Shown here in pieces: positions 48,901 to 63,604 of a DNA stretch of 64,000 nt; positions within the stretch are counted from its first letter, which is position 1, and each line of letters opens with the position of its first letter. This DNA comes from Acanthosoma haemorrhoidale (taxonomy: Eukaryota; Arthropoda; Insecta; Hemiptera; Acanthosomatidae): positions 140,613,937 through 140,677,936 of the forward strand of contig OV884011.1 in the NCBI GenBank assembly GCA_930367205.1. Reading direction: 5' to 3'. A program made the translations under genes and the position numbers. The notes beneath the pieces are model-generated. The model did no database searches. It worked only from the letters and a program-made list of their open reading frames with translations, and was not told the DNA's origin.

Positions 48901-50862
48901 GTTGGTATAGAAAACTATACTGACGTTAGCTATTGTTCTCACTATAGCACAGCTGTTGAGCTGCAGTCAAAATAAACAGATAAATTATAATTACGACAAA
49001 ACAAGCACCTTCCGATAACAACAAAATAATACAGGTTTGTTTATGATTTTGGCCGAGAAATCGTTTCTTGTTAGCCTTTTATCGTCTTTAGATAGACCGG
49101 GTACAAATAAATAATTTCCTTGACATCAAAGCCTTTCGGAACCCTGAATAAAAAATGAATGTTTATATTACAATTCATTCTAATAAAGGAGAAAAAAAAG
49201 TTCATGATCATAACTGCATAGCAAGTATTTTGTAATTTCAGGGATGGTCATGTCTATTGATCTCCTTAGATTAACAGATTTTTTTTTCTTTTAATATCAA
49301 TTGGTTGTTATTTATATAACCCACCACGTGAATGTAATATAGAAAATTTATAAATGTGAATCGGCTATATGAGGGTCAGTAGAGGTAGGGTTTGTAGGCG
49401 GATGGTTATAAAAAAGGGTGTGAGTGGCAGGCAATATCCTTTTGGGTCGCGAGAGACAGAAGTAAGAGGGCCAGATAGCAGTTGGCAAAACACGAATACG
49501 AAAGGTGTGAAAGCCAAGGACCGGTTAGTTTAAAATAAATAATTAAAAACAAACATTTATGTTGGAGGAGATCAAAGGACAAGTCGCGCGCCTTAGTAAG
49601 ACACAATTTTGGGTAATGTATTGGTTATAAGGGATAGTAGTAGGCAACTCCTTCTCACTGCTTTTGAGGACGATCCCCAGGATAGATCTCTGACAATCTT
49701 CTGGGTGGCGGCCGAGGGCGGAGGTCTCTCTGATTTCTAGGACATTTGGTCTTGGGATTCCACTAATCATCAAAGAAAACATTCCTGTAATTTGTAAGTA
49801 TATTTCCTAATATTTAGTTAATAAGATAAATGTAATCTTTTCGGCATTTTAAATCATGCTATTTTTAATTTTTGTATTATTTAATATTTTTAATCATTTA
49901 AATAAAGCGTATCTTATTGGAATGATGATTTATATAAAACTAATTCCTTCAATTAACCACGTCTCTAAATTATATATATTTGGATACTTTTGGATAAATT
50001 AGAAACATCGATCGATCGTTTGGTATTCATATATGATCCAGAGATAAATACATTAGCCCTTCATATTATAACATAACACGGTATAATTTATAAGTTATAA
50101 TAACGTTTAAATTAAGAATGTTCCTATTGGCTACAAGTATATGTTTACAGGGTATTATTTGTGGATTATGAATAGTTTATGCATGGGAGAGGTAATGTAG
50201 TTTTGTGTACATTTTATGATTGAGACCTTTTGGAACAGTAAGCTATTGCCCAATTAGGGTTGAATGTAATTTTTGTTTTTATTGACAAAGATTTTCATAA
50301 AAAAAAAAGCCATGTACGTTAATGTAAATCTCATGTCCAATTTAGATTGAAATAATCTAAATATTAAAATTGCATTATAGATTAGCAAATAGAGGACAAG
50401 GCCAGACTATCGCAAGCACTAATGATATGCGGAATGGTATATTTCAGCGCCTACCACTCTACTGGCAGGATTTTCTTCTTAATTATTAAACGCCCTTTCA
50501 ATTTACTCGACATTTGAATAAGTCCGGATTCACAAGTGAGTTATAGTTTTGTTACATATGCTTTTGTTGTTTAAGGAATTATTGAGATTTGTTTGAGTGC
50601 AAGATGACTGGGGGTTGTTTGACAAATTCCTATTTCATAATGCAAAAATATCGGTCAATTGACTTTCAGTGATACACGACACAAAGCTATCCTAGCCATA
50701 TTAAACAGACAGAGGCAATAGTGCCTCTTAATTAATTTACAGAATTTATAGAACACATAGGTGAATGATAGTAAAATAAATAAGTTTCTTATGACACTAA
50801 GTGACTACATTATTGAGTCGACTGTAAAATAAGTATTTATGGGAAATAAAGAAATTATCATT

Positions 50863-51089
50863 AGCTTAAAATTTTTTTTTATTCAATCTTTATTGTGCAA
50901 TAATCACAATCTGCCTTTTATAAGGCAATAATAATACAGATAAATGATCTCATTCATACCATATTTACAGTCATCATTCACTCGCTCATTCATACAATAG
51001 GACATGATTGGAGAATCTGGCCATTGCCAGGACTCCCACTGTCATGCGATTATAGCAGGTCACGAGGCCACTGCCGTAAGCTTAAAATT
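50863..51089 (-). mobile_element. 205-bp retro-insertion with 11-bp target-site duplication
   Basis: The sequence agcttaaaatt at 50863-50873 recurs at 51079-51089 and flanks 205 bp. Read on the minus strand the insert ends with GCACAATAAAGATTGAATAA followed by a short A run, i.e. poly(A) signal and poly(A) tail. This is the signature of target-primed reverse transcription: a 5'-truncated LINE or a SINE. No protein domain visible. Confidence 0.85.
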
Positions 51090-54000
51090 AAACTTAAAAA
51101 AATATGTGAGGTACGTTTTGTAATTAAAATCAGACAGTATTTCTTAAAATTACTGAATTAACAGTTTTATTTGTATTTGTTGGAAGGTGAAAAGCAACAC
51201 GCTAGAATATTTCACTAAACCAGTTGAGTAATTACCTTAATTACCATAATAAGAGTCCCAACAATGTTCTACAAATATGTGAGAATCGATTTATTAACTG
51301 TACCATTCTTAGAGCTAAAAAATGGGTTTAAAATATAATTTCCACAGTCGAGAGCCAAAGCATTGTCAATAAGTAGCATCACCACCTTTTTCTGTATCAA
51401 CATTCAGTATGTAACAGAGTACTTGAGAACACACTTTTCAACGCGACAAAAAATATTTTGTCTGGATAGATATACTTGTAGAGTACTTGTATATAAATAT
51501 CAAGTATACGTAAATAAGATGAAGCAATGTATGTAACGAACAAATATGAATCCTCAAATACACTTTTCTTTAAATTTAAATCTGATTCACAATGTAGAGT
51601 ATAGCACTTGAAATGTTGTTAACTGCTACTACAGGTCCTATATGTTTATTTAAAAAGAAAAAAAGTGCATTAGTCTTACAGGGAATCTAACAAGTGGAGA
51701 AGATCGGGGTTTAAAGCAAAAATGTGGTTTTCTCGAGAGAAAAAAAAACTATCAAAAATCTATCTTGGCAACGGATTGGGATAGAAAACTGCGGTTGGCG
51801 GTGTCTAGGCTCCGTTTTGATTTAGTTTCACGCAGAAATTTGCTCAACACGACGAGCCAAACATCGTATTTAGATAATATTATTCTTAGCTGCTTCCCCT
51901 TGGTCATCTGTAGACGGCTCCCATTGATTTCTTGTTTATTGTCTTCTAAACTAGTCTATATTGAGAAGCCTCTGAAAAACGTTTATACCCGTTTTCCTAG
52001 GCGGAAGAGGTGTACACTAGGTTTATATTGGTATCCATGTTGCTCGCCACAAAAAATAAATATAATGAAAATATAGATAAATTACTACTGATTAAATACT
52101 ATGTAAAACTTTCATTAAAAAAAAAATTCTTCATTTTTGGCACGTAGAATGTTATGTGTGTAACTCGCAACATAATATATATATAATTAATATAATAGAA
52201 ATTAGATAATAAATTGAAGGTAGCTTATATGTGTCTTTGTCGAAGGTCGACAAAAGGGGTTTAACAGACTAGTTGACGAACCAGTGATAGACCCTTCAAC
52301 CGCATCGAGCCCTCTCTCACAGAGTAAGTTGAGATGGGTTCCCAGATATTTAATATATAGCCACAATGAAAACGTGAACAAGTGGAGGACGGTTGTGTCA
52401 TAATAATCAAGGCAGGAATCAGAGCGTATGAGAAAACAGAGGATGTTCACTGGACTGTGCGTTTTCTGTTATATTCGGAATTAGAGCTGGGGGCAACACC
52501 CGCGTCATGCAGAGCTGTTGGTCTTCAATTAGCTCCAGCAGTCAGTGGCACGCAGCTCCTTCGAACTATGTAATGTAGACTGTGAATTCATAGTAACTCC
52601 CGGGCATTAGATATAATTGGATGCGACGTTTTCTAAATAGCACGTGACAGTTCATAACGGTGGGTACATATTTCTAAGTATACCCAAGTCCTTTGTGCAA
52701 TCACAGCGCACAGATAATACCAACAAAGGTACCAAAATTTTCATGATATTTTTCAGCATGTGCAAGCAGGAGGCTACTATTGTAATTGGTTTTCGGACTT
52801 TTTCTGTCGTTAAGTTCATCAAACGGTTTTGTCCAGGTACACTAGGAACAGTCAATTTAAAGCATGGGCTTGTTTACACTTGAGATACCTACTGTCAGAT
52901 TTGTTTTGACGGCATTTAAGTCCCAACTATACGACGTGCGACATTAACTTAATGCTATCTTACGGACCAGAGCGCCAAATTGATGGCACCTCCTTATTCT
53001 TATTTTGCTAAATGCGATTTGCAAATCCACCTAGAAGTAACCTGTTTACACAACAGTGGGTATAGTTGTCTTCTATGTACTTGCAGAAGTTATCTGCAAA
53101 TGACCAATGGACCACTTTCTGAGACATGTCCCCCCCCCCGATCACTACTGTCCCAAGTAATTGAGTTAGGCTCAATTTTCAGCTATAATAGTAAAGTTTT
53201 GCCAAGCACAAGTTATACCAAAATTCATAAATAGTTAAATTAATGAAGTTCTTCAATATGTATTGAACAGTGCTCCATCCAACCTCAAACCATCTCATGC
53301 CGACCCTGATACGTCGCCCATTATAAATACCTAAGTGACTTCATACCCTCCAGCTGCTGATATAAGTACAACTAATTAAGTGACTATGCGCTGCTAATCA
53401 TGCGAGCACGAGGATCAGGCGATTGCCCAACACACCCGAAGGCCTAGAACTGATTCTTCATTACACCAACCGTTCTACATTCTCACAAAAGGGAATTAAG
53501 ACTAATTCAGTTTCTACTTAAGACTGATGATATCTGGACGTGCGCCTGCCGCTTAGGCCGGGGTCTGGTTTCTAAATGAGGCCTAAGCCCATTCCTACTT
53601 GATTCCCGTACACGAGGTCTTCACGTACTGTGAATTTAAATTTTTTTCGTATTTTTTTTGTCGATTGACTATCAGCTAAGGAAATTCTTTCAAAACAGTG
53701 GATAAGGCGGTGGAGTTTACCCTTTTTTGGCGTATAAGTGACGGACCATTTGTTGCGCTGTACTCGTACATATGTACAAACCGGTTATAGCAACCAGGTT
53801 CAATATTTTTTCATTAACTTTATGATTTCTTTTTCGGATTTTTACCGATTAAACTCTCATTTACTTACTGAGAGCCGCTTTTAAAACATAATTGGTAAAT
53901 AGCTATTTACCATAACAAAATATTAAAATCTGATAGAGCTCCATTAAATTTGAGATTATAACTGTTTGGTCTATTTTTTTATTGAAATAAGGTTTACAAT

Positions 54001-55729
54001 TGGGCGACAAGCCATTGTAATCTAATCTCATTTTCGTGCAATATTTAAGATTCCTCATTAACTAACTCATTTATAAGATTGTCATAAAACTGGCGTTAGC
54101 CAGCACTCACGAGTTTACAGCAGATCTTGAGGCTTTTGCTAAGGTGGGTGATTAAATACGTTTTGATGGAATTGCATGAACTTACACGAGATGAGATAAA
54201 ATAGATAAATTATATTGAGATTTCTATGAAAGGTTCTGTTGCTGACGTAATATGGTTTCCAAAGCTTTTGTAAATATGGAACCTGGTTTTATAGTGCTGT
54301 ATCTCATACAGCATTAGAGACGGTCATATAAAGAATATTGGCAGGACCTGCGATGGACGATAAATGTTATGTCGGTTTCCTTGAATGACTTATCTTGATA
54401 AGGTGTCTTTGGAGGTGAGATGCGGTTTCAGAATCTGGGTAGGATGACAGGACTGCCCCGCCGTCAGAAAATATTACCTGAAACCTATAGGGATCAGTAG
54501 GGAGATCAGCGATGTAGAGGTTATGTTGAATTTGTTTCTAGCACAACCGTTTTGAATGTTTTATGGATGAGTCATAGGAAGAAAAATCTCAACTTTAAAT
54601 CTTAAATAGATATTTTTAGTTGTCACTTTAGAAATCTGGCATGATCTGTACGAATACTTTTTTCCGTATACGCCTTGATATCATGACCAACAAGAAAACC
54701 TACAGAATTGGTGAATACTCCTTTAAAATTTTATGAAAGCTTTATGACGTGAAGGTTCCAAGTTCAAATGCCAAGACGAAAAGTTATTTTATTTAACCCC
54801 CAATAATAATTAAACAATCGAAAAAAAAAAAAAATAATGCACTCCAACGATGAGATAGCTAAGACAGCTCCGGATCTAAAAGTCTTTATTAAAGAGCAGG
54901 CAATGAACAGACCCCGGCGGTTGTCCTTGGCATTATTTAATTGCCTGTAGTTATTTCTGCACTATATCTGCACAGTGTAAAGAGATGATTTATAGTCAGT
55001 TTTTTTAATTGTAACTAGTAGACCCCACTTGAGCTCAGTGGTTGGATCTATTAAACGAAAACGATTTTCAAAACGGGATGATGATTTATTAAACTTCAGG
55101 GACGTATAAATCTTAAAAAAAAAAAAGATTTATTAGCTGGTTGATTAATTTAGTTAGAAAAAAAACATTAGCTGCTTTGAATTGTAAGTCAAGATGATGT
55201 ATTCCAGTTTCATGTCAAGTAAATAATTTATAAGATGATATATGCTTGTATGATTACATACCATGATGAGAAATTGCTATGAAAAAGTTTTAGTAATAAT
55301 GTCTTTATGAATGTCATTTCAGGTAAGATTTTTGAGTATTTGATTGTAGATTTTATAATAAAACGAAGGTAATGAATTAAAAACAATATTATGCCGGATT
55401 CCCATGGGGTGTAAATCACCAAGGTGAGGCACGCAAGCAAGCAAGCTGGTCTTTCGTAGCCACTCGCGAAAAGAAAGGGTCGTGAACCGTTCACACGGTT
55501 TGGCATTTCGTACGAATTGTTATGAAAAAATTGATTTTAAAATGTAATTAATTTCCTTAATCTCCGTGTTAAGTATATTGATAATACTCTCGTTCGTGAT
55601 TAACCCCTGACCCGCCCCAGGGGAACCCGGCATTAGGTTGGAAGATTTTTTGAAATACGAAAACAGACAACCTATTGCAAGATGGCGAGATAGTGGGCTA
55701 AAGAGATTTGATATTGACTAGGCCTGTGT

Positions 55730-55805
55730 TCCTGCAGAGTTAGCTCAGTGGAAGAGCATCCAAGATAATAATTATTAAAAATAGGGGGTTCACTACCACA
55801 ATCAT
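55730..55805 (+). repeat. tRNA-like SINE remnant
   Basis: The A-box-like gttagctcagtggaagagc is followed about 35 nt later by ggggttcactaccac, a B-box-like sequence. The anticodon arm is replaced by an AT-rich stretch, so it is not a working tRNA. Confidence 0.4.
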
Positions 55806-58800
55806 TAATTATTAATGAACGGTATAACTTTTTATGTACACAGTACCAATGAAATGGGTGACTTCTCCTAATGTGGAAAACAGCTGGAGACGAGTACAAA
55901 CAAAGAAAAAAAATAATACATTACCTTATTTAATGTGTAAGTATGAGAACCGAAGTTACTAAGACACGGCCAATGTCAGAGAGTGGATAATTGATGACGC
56001 ATCATCATCAGAGGCCCATGAGAGGAGAAAGCGTTCGATAACAAAGAACTTCTGACAGGGGCAATTTGACAACACGGCGATTGGCCCAAATAAGTAGTAG
56101 AAAGATATGAACGAACATCGGTACAAGGAAAATAATTCATAAATATAAGAAAGTGAGTTCGAGGAAAACCCTCACAAGGAAACTTCCAAGTTTTTAGGCG
56201 TGTTATAAATAAGCAATTCAGGAGTCTATTTGCAGAATTTATAGAAATATTTACTTTTCTGATACATAGTTTACAAGGACCATAAGTTTGTTTCAAAAAC
56301 TTGTTAGATGGCTCGGGTTAAAACTTTTTACTTTTACTTGATTTCAAATATCTATTGAAGTAAACATTCCAAGGTACTATAAGTGCAGATCTCCATTAGA
56401 TTTCTGACGCCAAGTTAAAACGCACGTAAACTCGAAATACAAACAAATATGAGCCTTTTTACAATGAAAATTCCTACAGCAGAGAAGAAAATAATTAATT
56501 GTTAACATTATAGTTAGTTCGTAAGCATTTAGAAAAAAAATATTATCACTAATGACTAGATCAAACCACTGACAAAGAAGAGTGGCCATTGGAAAGTAAA
56601 GTAGGGAACATTGCGTCTCCGTTGATAACGAAAGGGAAATTTGAGAAAGTTTGAATTAGATACGAGGTAAATTGGTGAAAATCCGTTGATGCCACAGCTA
56701 AGAGAGCTTCCCCTATCAGAAAATCTGCTTGCTACATGGAGAGTCACGGTCTGTTAGTTATGCTTCCACTTGAAAAGCCTACCCTGAAGGGTAAATCCGT
56801 CGTTAACTCTGTAAAAGTGTAGCTTTCTGAGCAGATGTCACTTGCTTATTGTTGTCTCTAGTCCAGTGATTATTATGAAATTTGATAGCTCATTTGAATC
56901 GGAAGAGATTGTAAAAATAAGTGAGTAAGAACGGTTTTCACCCATGAACGTATCGAAAGGGAGGACTCCGAGGAAGTAGTGGTTACGGGCAAAAGGGTAC
57001 AGCCATCAGAGAAGTGGTGCGAAAATGCCACTGTCTCTGGGGATCTCGAGTAAAAATCTTAGGAAACAATTTGTCAGAAACTTTAATCGAGCCTCGAGAG
57101 ATTCTTTCAAGCGGCCGACCGATCGGTTACTGGCAGTAACCTTCGCCTATAGGCGAAACCAAACAACCATACAATAGGAACCTGATTAAGAAAACTGTAT
57201 ACAGAAACCTAAAATGCGAGCATCGATCGAAAAGTGTTTGGTAAACATTGCGGCAAATAGTCTGGGATTCATCCGTCAGACTGTTTGGAACTGGCTTGTA
57301 TAATTAGTTTCACCTTCCTTTTAATCAACCTTTTCGGTTTATATTGGATCGAACTTTGTTTATGCGAATCGTTCATTGCCCTCAGTGGCAATCGTTCGCC
57401 ATGGCATAAAAGTGCGGAGAGACCATATCGCAGCAGTTTAGCACCAATGCATGTTTTCTAGCTGAAGCAGGCAATAAGCAAGCTATTACCCGTTTTTAGC
57501 CAAAGTTGGAAAGCTATCCGTGAATTAATACGAAATGAAATCCTTCCCACCTGGTTCATTAGTTTGTTTAATTGTAATTAAAAATAAATTGGGTATCCCC
57601 ACGGAACCAAGGAAATGAGGACGCGAAGAACGGTTGAGTCCAAAAGTAAATTATCATGTTTTAGAGGGTCAATCATAACTCACTCGCAACATTATATGTT
57701 TTAATGGCTAACGATCGAGGAGGGGTGAGGTTTTATGTTACAGCAAAAATGGTATAAAACGTTAAATTTACCTAAAGGCTAATGAATGAGCTCATAGCAT
57801 GCCCTTGTAACCCGTTGCAAACAATCACTGAACCGAAACAACGGTCGATGCAATAGAAGTGATGTTTTTTATAGCCTACGAAAAAATAGCAAGAGAGAAG
57901 AAAATTGTAATGGCTGAAAATATACAGTCATTATATACATAGGTTTCAACCTTCATAAGGGCCATAGGAACCAGCCAGAAGTAAACCTTAAAGTAGCAAG
58001 AGAAATCTCCTTAGACGTCGCGGTAAAACAAGTTAAGATACTGTTGTGGCCAACAGTCAGATCAGTGACATCGGATATACAGGAGGCCATCATTATCTGT
58101 GCGTCAACTGTTTACCTTCCAACCTCGGCTATCTTATCTCCACGATAAAGGTTTCCGAGACCTGACACTTCGCGCGACTCCTACTTTCAAAACAGGACAA
58201 CACAAAAACCGAAAAGGGACAACCCCGCTGTCCTTGTACCAAGATTTCGTCGAGGCACCAAAATCTAACTGCTCCAAGTCCACACTGTAAATACTGTTAT
58301 TGGATACTACGTCCAGGCAGGCTAAATCTAAGAGCCACGCTCAGTATACTAAATTTATTTTTAATATAAATCAGTATCCAGTAAATTATTTTACTGGTTT
58401 GAAATTTTTATAAGTAAAATCATTTCTACTGCCATAGTGGTTTTACGGTTATTTAATTACGGTGCGAGAGAGCTTTCTTCATCATTTTCAAGCTCGTTTG
58501 AATACACAGCTCACCCAGCGACCGAATGACCCTGAATATAGATGATAAGAACCCTGACAGTGTAGATAAATATAATAAAACCATACAACTCAATAAGAAT
58601 GTTGGCTAATATTAGTCGATCCAAGAACCTCGCTACATTTAAATATATTTTCTTTTGATTTTCACTAACTAAATTTTGTTTACATCTATTATGAACAAAA
58701 TAATATTAAAAAAAATATATTTTCACATATGATTGATACAACATTAACATTGTCTGACGTATTTCAGAAGTGGAATCGATTGGGTTTCACCTTTTTTGAA

Positions 58801-60264
58801 AATAATTTCTTTGAATAAACCCAATTCACAAACAAATAAGGGCAGTTCTGTAAGTATATATGTAATCATCGGCTGAAGAATGGAATGACAGAGAACTCAA
58901 TAGGACACAATTTCTTCATCACGATGTCATTGAGGCTGATGTGACCGAGATAAATCTTAAGGACATAATCGACCTCAGAATCGAAACAGAGCGAGTAAGG
59001 TTACCAACCGCAAGAGGTATTATTTAATTTTTTGGACTCGTTGGGGAAGAAACTCACCATTCTCTTTTTCATGGTAAAGATTAATTCTCATATTGGTGGA
59101 TATGAGCCTTGAGCTTTAGATTTGAAGCGAGTTATGAACTATCAATGATCTTCTTCTTGTTTAGTCACATTTGTTTTAAGGAGCAGATTTGACAAAATTG
59201 TTCAGGTTTCATCAATTGTTTAAATCTCTTTAAAGTTATTTTTAATTATAGCAAGTGCACCCACTTCTGTCATCCTCAGGCTATGACGATAATAATAAAC
59301 AGCACTAATCTAATCAGCTAAATTTTGTACCATTAAAATATAAATACATAAATAAATAGATGTTACAAAATTATATAAATTAATTATAATTACTAAAATT
59401 ATATGACATGCCATGACATATGCGTAAAAATTCACAAAAAATATAAACACAAACGTCACAGAAAAAAAAGCATCACTCACCACTAACAATCAACATTAAA
59501 ACAGTCTATGGCGGACTGGCTAAGATGGTAAAAATTCAAGTCAATTGTGCACGCTTGTTCACTTTTAATGTTTATTAATTACTAGGGATTGTATATCCAT
59601 GCACTTAAGTATCAACATTTTGAAGTAATTTTTATTATGTAAAATTTTCATTTCACATTGTTCCTTTTTGCCATGACTATTAATGCTGTACGTATTCAGA
59701 TTCATTAGATAGGGAGTATCTCAATGTTTAACGAGCTTTCTCCCACTATGGCCCACGTAATTACACAATCATACACATTACACCTTAACCTGTACACTCC
59801 TGAGCAGCCCACATGGCATCTTCATTGTATACTGTATTGTACATTGTAAAATTTAAAACGGATTTATCTCTTGTGAAAATTTCAACCACGTAATACTAAA
59901 AAAATTGTATCAATTGATTTGTTTTGTTTTTTTATTTAAGTGATCTTTTCGTAGATAGTATAATAAGCTAGAAGGCACTTCAAAATTGTGAAAGTTACTG
60001 TGTAAGAAGATAAATAATGTGACAACACTTTTGAGATGGAATAAATTTTCTCAAATTAGCATATTACTACATTTATAACGAGCAAGATACCCAATAGATT
60101 TGTTAACGACCATAAATTAATTAAAGTGTAGATTCAACATAAAGATCTTCTAAGCTAGAAGTGGAGAATCACCAGATAAATAAATGGCCAGAAGCAGAGA
60201 AGAATAAGCTGGCACAAAAAGGCTTGGCTTAGAGCGTCAAGAAGAAGATACTAAACCATCATTG

Positions 60265-60500
60265 TCGACCCCCTCACGACTAAATACAAAAGAGTTAGAG
60301 GGCTACCAGCATCCGGCTGCGCCTTGAGCCAATGCACGTGTCCGCGCAGCATCTGCGCCTCATCATCTGCCTCCTTCATGCCACTCGCGCCTTTATAGAG
60401 GATCTCTTGTGTATCCGCATCTGCTTCCTTGTGTGCATTTCTTCTCAGCAGCGACGTATCCGATTGCAGACAATCGAAGCAGAAGTCGAGGGGTTAACAC
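60265..60500 (-). other. unassigned open segment
   Basis: On the minus strand a frame of about 76 codons includes HKEADADTQEIL and RGHVHWLKAQPDAG, with coding-like composition; the + strand is also open (60332-60586). No family recognised. Might be an exon or transposon fragment. Confidence 0.25.
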
Positions 60501-63500
60501 ACCATGAGATCCAAACTAGATATAACCCACAAAACAACCCATCGGTCCTGCTGGTTGGAATAAATAAGGTCTTTTGCTACACATGAAGATTCCGAAAATG
60601 AGTATTGTCAGGATTACAATCGCTAGTCATATTGGCGAAAATAAGGGTTTCTAGCTATTAACAAACTAGCATGTGTCAAACGAAATAACAATAATGGCAT
60701 TTGCTTTTGATCGGTTTAGCTTGATATAGATAGAGGTGAAGATCTCATCATTATTTATATTAGACGTTTCTGTACACGATACTGCATCAGGCCCACAGAG
60801 GAAGTGACGAGGCAACAATGTTTGAAAATGAAGCGCACCTCTCCTCACAGGTATCAGATCGGTCTTTAACACATAGAGCTAGATGTTATACCGAAGATAT
60901 AAGATAAGATTCGATCGTGGCATTACAACATAAAAACTTTAGTAAACAAACACCTAAAAATACCCTTCGTTAAAAGACCGGATTTTTAAATTAGTCTCTT
61001 GATTAACGTTCAGTGTTAATTCGTTTTCTAAATTTATATGTCAGTTGTCGAGAGTTGTTGGAATAGCAGAGTGGATAAGCGATAGTACTAATTAAATCCA
61101 TGCCAATTAAATAGCAGCTATTCACGCTAGCTGGTAACATCAAAATCTTTAAAGAGCAATTGACAAGATGAAGGAGGGTTAGCGGTGATTGCAGAAGAGG
61201 TCCAAGGATACACCAGCAGCTGAGCAGTACCTCCAGATGTACTTTTACCGTAATATTATTAATTCACAGCCTTTGACCTAGTACGTCAGAAAAGTTCTAG
61301 GTACATTCTTGGTAATAGACCTGTTATATATTATATAAAACATGACACAATTATGATTCAGGATAGGGAAGATCATCTTCAACGGCTCATTTCCCTGTGA
61401 AACTTGAGGCTCATACAAAAAAAAAATCCCACCACGGGCTGTAATTAATTTCCTCTTACGAATAACTAATTATACATTCCTGACCAACATTTAGGTGATT
61501 TCCAACAATAGCCTTGGGAAACGTTCTTCATAACTACATTGAGTAGCAAATCCTTGACGCATAATAAAAGCAGACTTAATTAATTGACTTAAGAGTGATT
61601 TAGTCAAAAGTTCCCATCCAACAAGCATATTAGTTAATAATCTCCAATTTTACTGAAGTGTTACGATACTTATTGACGTGAAAGAATCGAGGAAACATCA
61701 CCCCAGGAAAAAAACAGGATACATAAATAATGACGATAACTAAGAGCATATAAAGAAAAATGTCAAAGTAAAAACAGCTAAAGAATTAATACTATTATCT
61801 GCAAGTGTGGGCATGTTAAAACAAACCATTGCAGCAGATGTAGTACAGTGAGGAAAAAGCAAATAGATGTCAATAATTGTCACCGGGTATGATGGTTCCG
61901 GGTTTCACATTCATCCATTCAATATTCAACAAAAAAAAATGTATACCGATATTTATCTTGTTTAATATATCACTAAATAGTCCTACACAATCACTTCGAT
62001 AGAAACGATCAACAAAAATAAATAACAGAATGAAGGAAGCGAACCTTTTTTAAACGAGTCACTAGATTAACAATTTAGAATTTATTATTCGAAATAAAAA
62101 ATAAAATAAAGAAAAACATTTGCTAGATTTTATCTCAGCTCATAAGAATTTAAAATGCTTGAGAAAAGACAGGAACACATCGAATAGCATTGAGGTAAAT
62201 ACTCAATTAAAATCAATTATTAAGCGTTAAAGCGTAGCGGAATATAAGAAGAAAAAAAATCCAACGGCAGACGGCTTTGAAATGCATTTTAGAACGGCAA
62301 AGTTAGACTATCGTTTAAAACCCACATGTCAGTTTTTGCTGCTGCAAACATTGTTTCCAAGTATCTAAGTAGACCTGTTATTCCTTAAAGAATGGCCATT
62401 ACAGATCAATGTTAGACAAGGTAGGACGGATCGGCCGTAGAAGAAAATGAAAACGATAAAGACTGCTTACATGCACCTGGTATATTATAATGCAAGTTCT
62501 AATGCGATAATTCCAATGATCTGATTCTAAATCTTCCGATTATCTAGTTTTTCTTTTAATTTATACATACAAGTAAACGAGGAATATCACGGAAACATTA
62601 TGCTATCAAGGGATGCTTTAATGGAGAAAAAATAGGCGGGGGTTGCTACAACCGATCTAAGTGGGTTTTTTGTAAGAGCTTTAATAGTGGAGGTTCAAGG
62701 ATTAACCGACCATTAAGGCGTACCAGACGGAAGAGTATACATTATTTCGAGATTTGTAACTTCCTGCAAGGTGTGTACCTCTTGCTAACTGTTCCTTTCT
62801 TGACATCTTCCATCCTATTTCATCGGATTATGAGGGATCTGTTGTTGTGCAATCAGCCTATTCACTGGCATCACAATGGGCAAGGACTCTCGCCTTTGCC
62901 AGCTTGAGAAAGCACCGCAAAGTCAGATTATGATACTATAGTCACTGTTGTCACGGTATCGAGAATATCTATGCCATCTACTGCTGATATGCCAACAGAA
63001 CTCCTGCTTTTTATTCTCAATCTCTGCTATTTGATTACACTTTTCAATATTCGACTAGTAATAGTATCAATGCAATAACGTATTTACTATACGGTTAAAT
63101 CGTTTCTGTCCCGTATTGTTACTTTTAAGTTCCTTCAAACGCAACAGTAACTATTTAATCATTGCAGAACAAATTCTTAGGACCAAACACAGGTAAAGTT
63201 CCTATTTTAGCAAGATGACCTTTGAAACTACAAAACTCATTTTTTCTCCTGTAAAACTATTTATTATCACTTTTAGACTCTGTGCGATCCATTTATTGTT
63301 TAAATCGATCTTATGGGGCTTAACAATTATCGAACTCAAGAAAAATATCACTCTGTGGTCATAGATGTTTTTACCGAAGATTGAAGAATCGAAAATGTTG
63401 GAAATATCATTATTAAATTCTTCTTATTTGTTCTTCTATATGAAACTCATTTTGGTCACTTTTAGACTATGCAATGCATTTTGCATTTACTTATCTAAAG

Positions 63501-63604
63501 TTACGTTCAGATTATCTTCCGTTCAGATATCTTTTCCTTCTCTTACATTTTTCTTCTATTGTTAGCTATTTTAACGTACATTTATTATTACTATCTTAGT
63601 TGTC

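Larger units (their letters stand above)
45959..63600. other. region without a supported host gene
   Basis: Either upstream of the SIPA1L gene or a further long intron of it. I searched both strands for the family's N-terminal motifs and saw none. Apart from the entries listed separately it holds AT-rich unique sequence with scattered GC-richer patches (about 48230-48400, 52240-52570, 56940-57480, 58080-58300, 60290-60500) that I cannot assign. Confidence 0.5.

Noticed and set aside
52644..52883. Overlapping open frames on both strands near 52.6-53.2 kb
   Set aside because: No recognisable motif, no splice-site support and no codon pattern favouring either strand.
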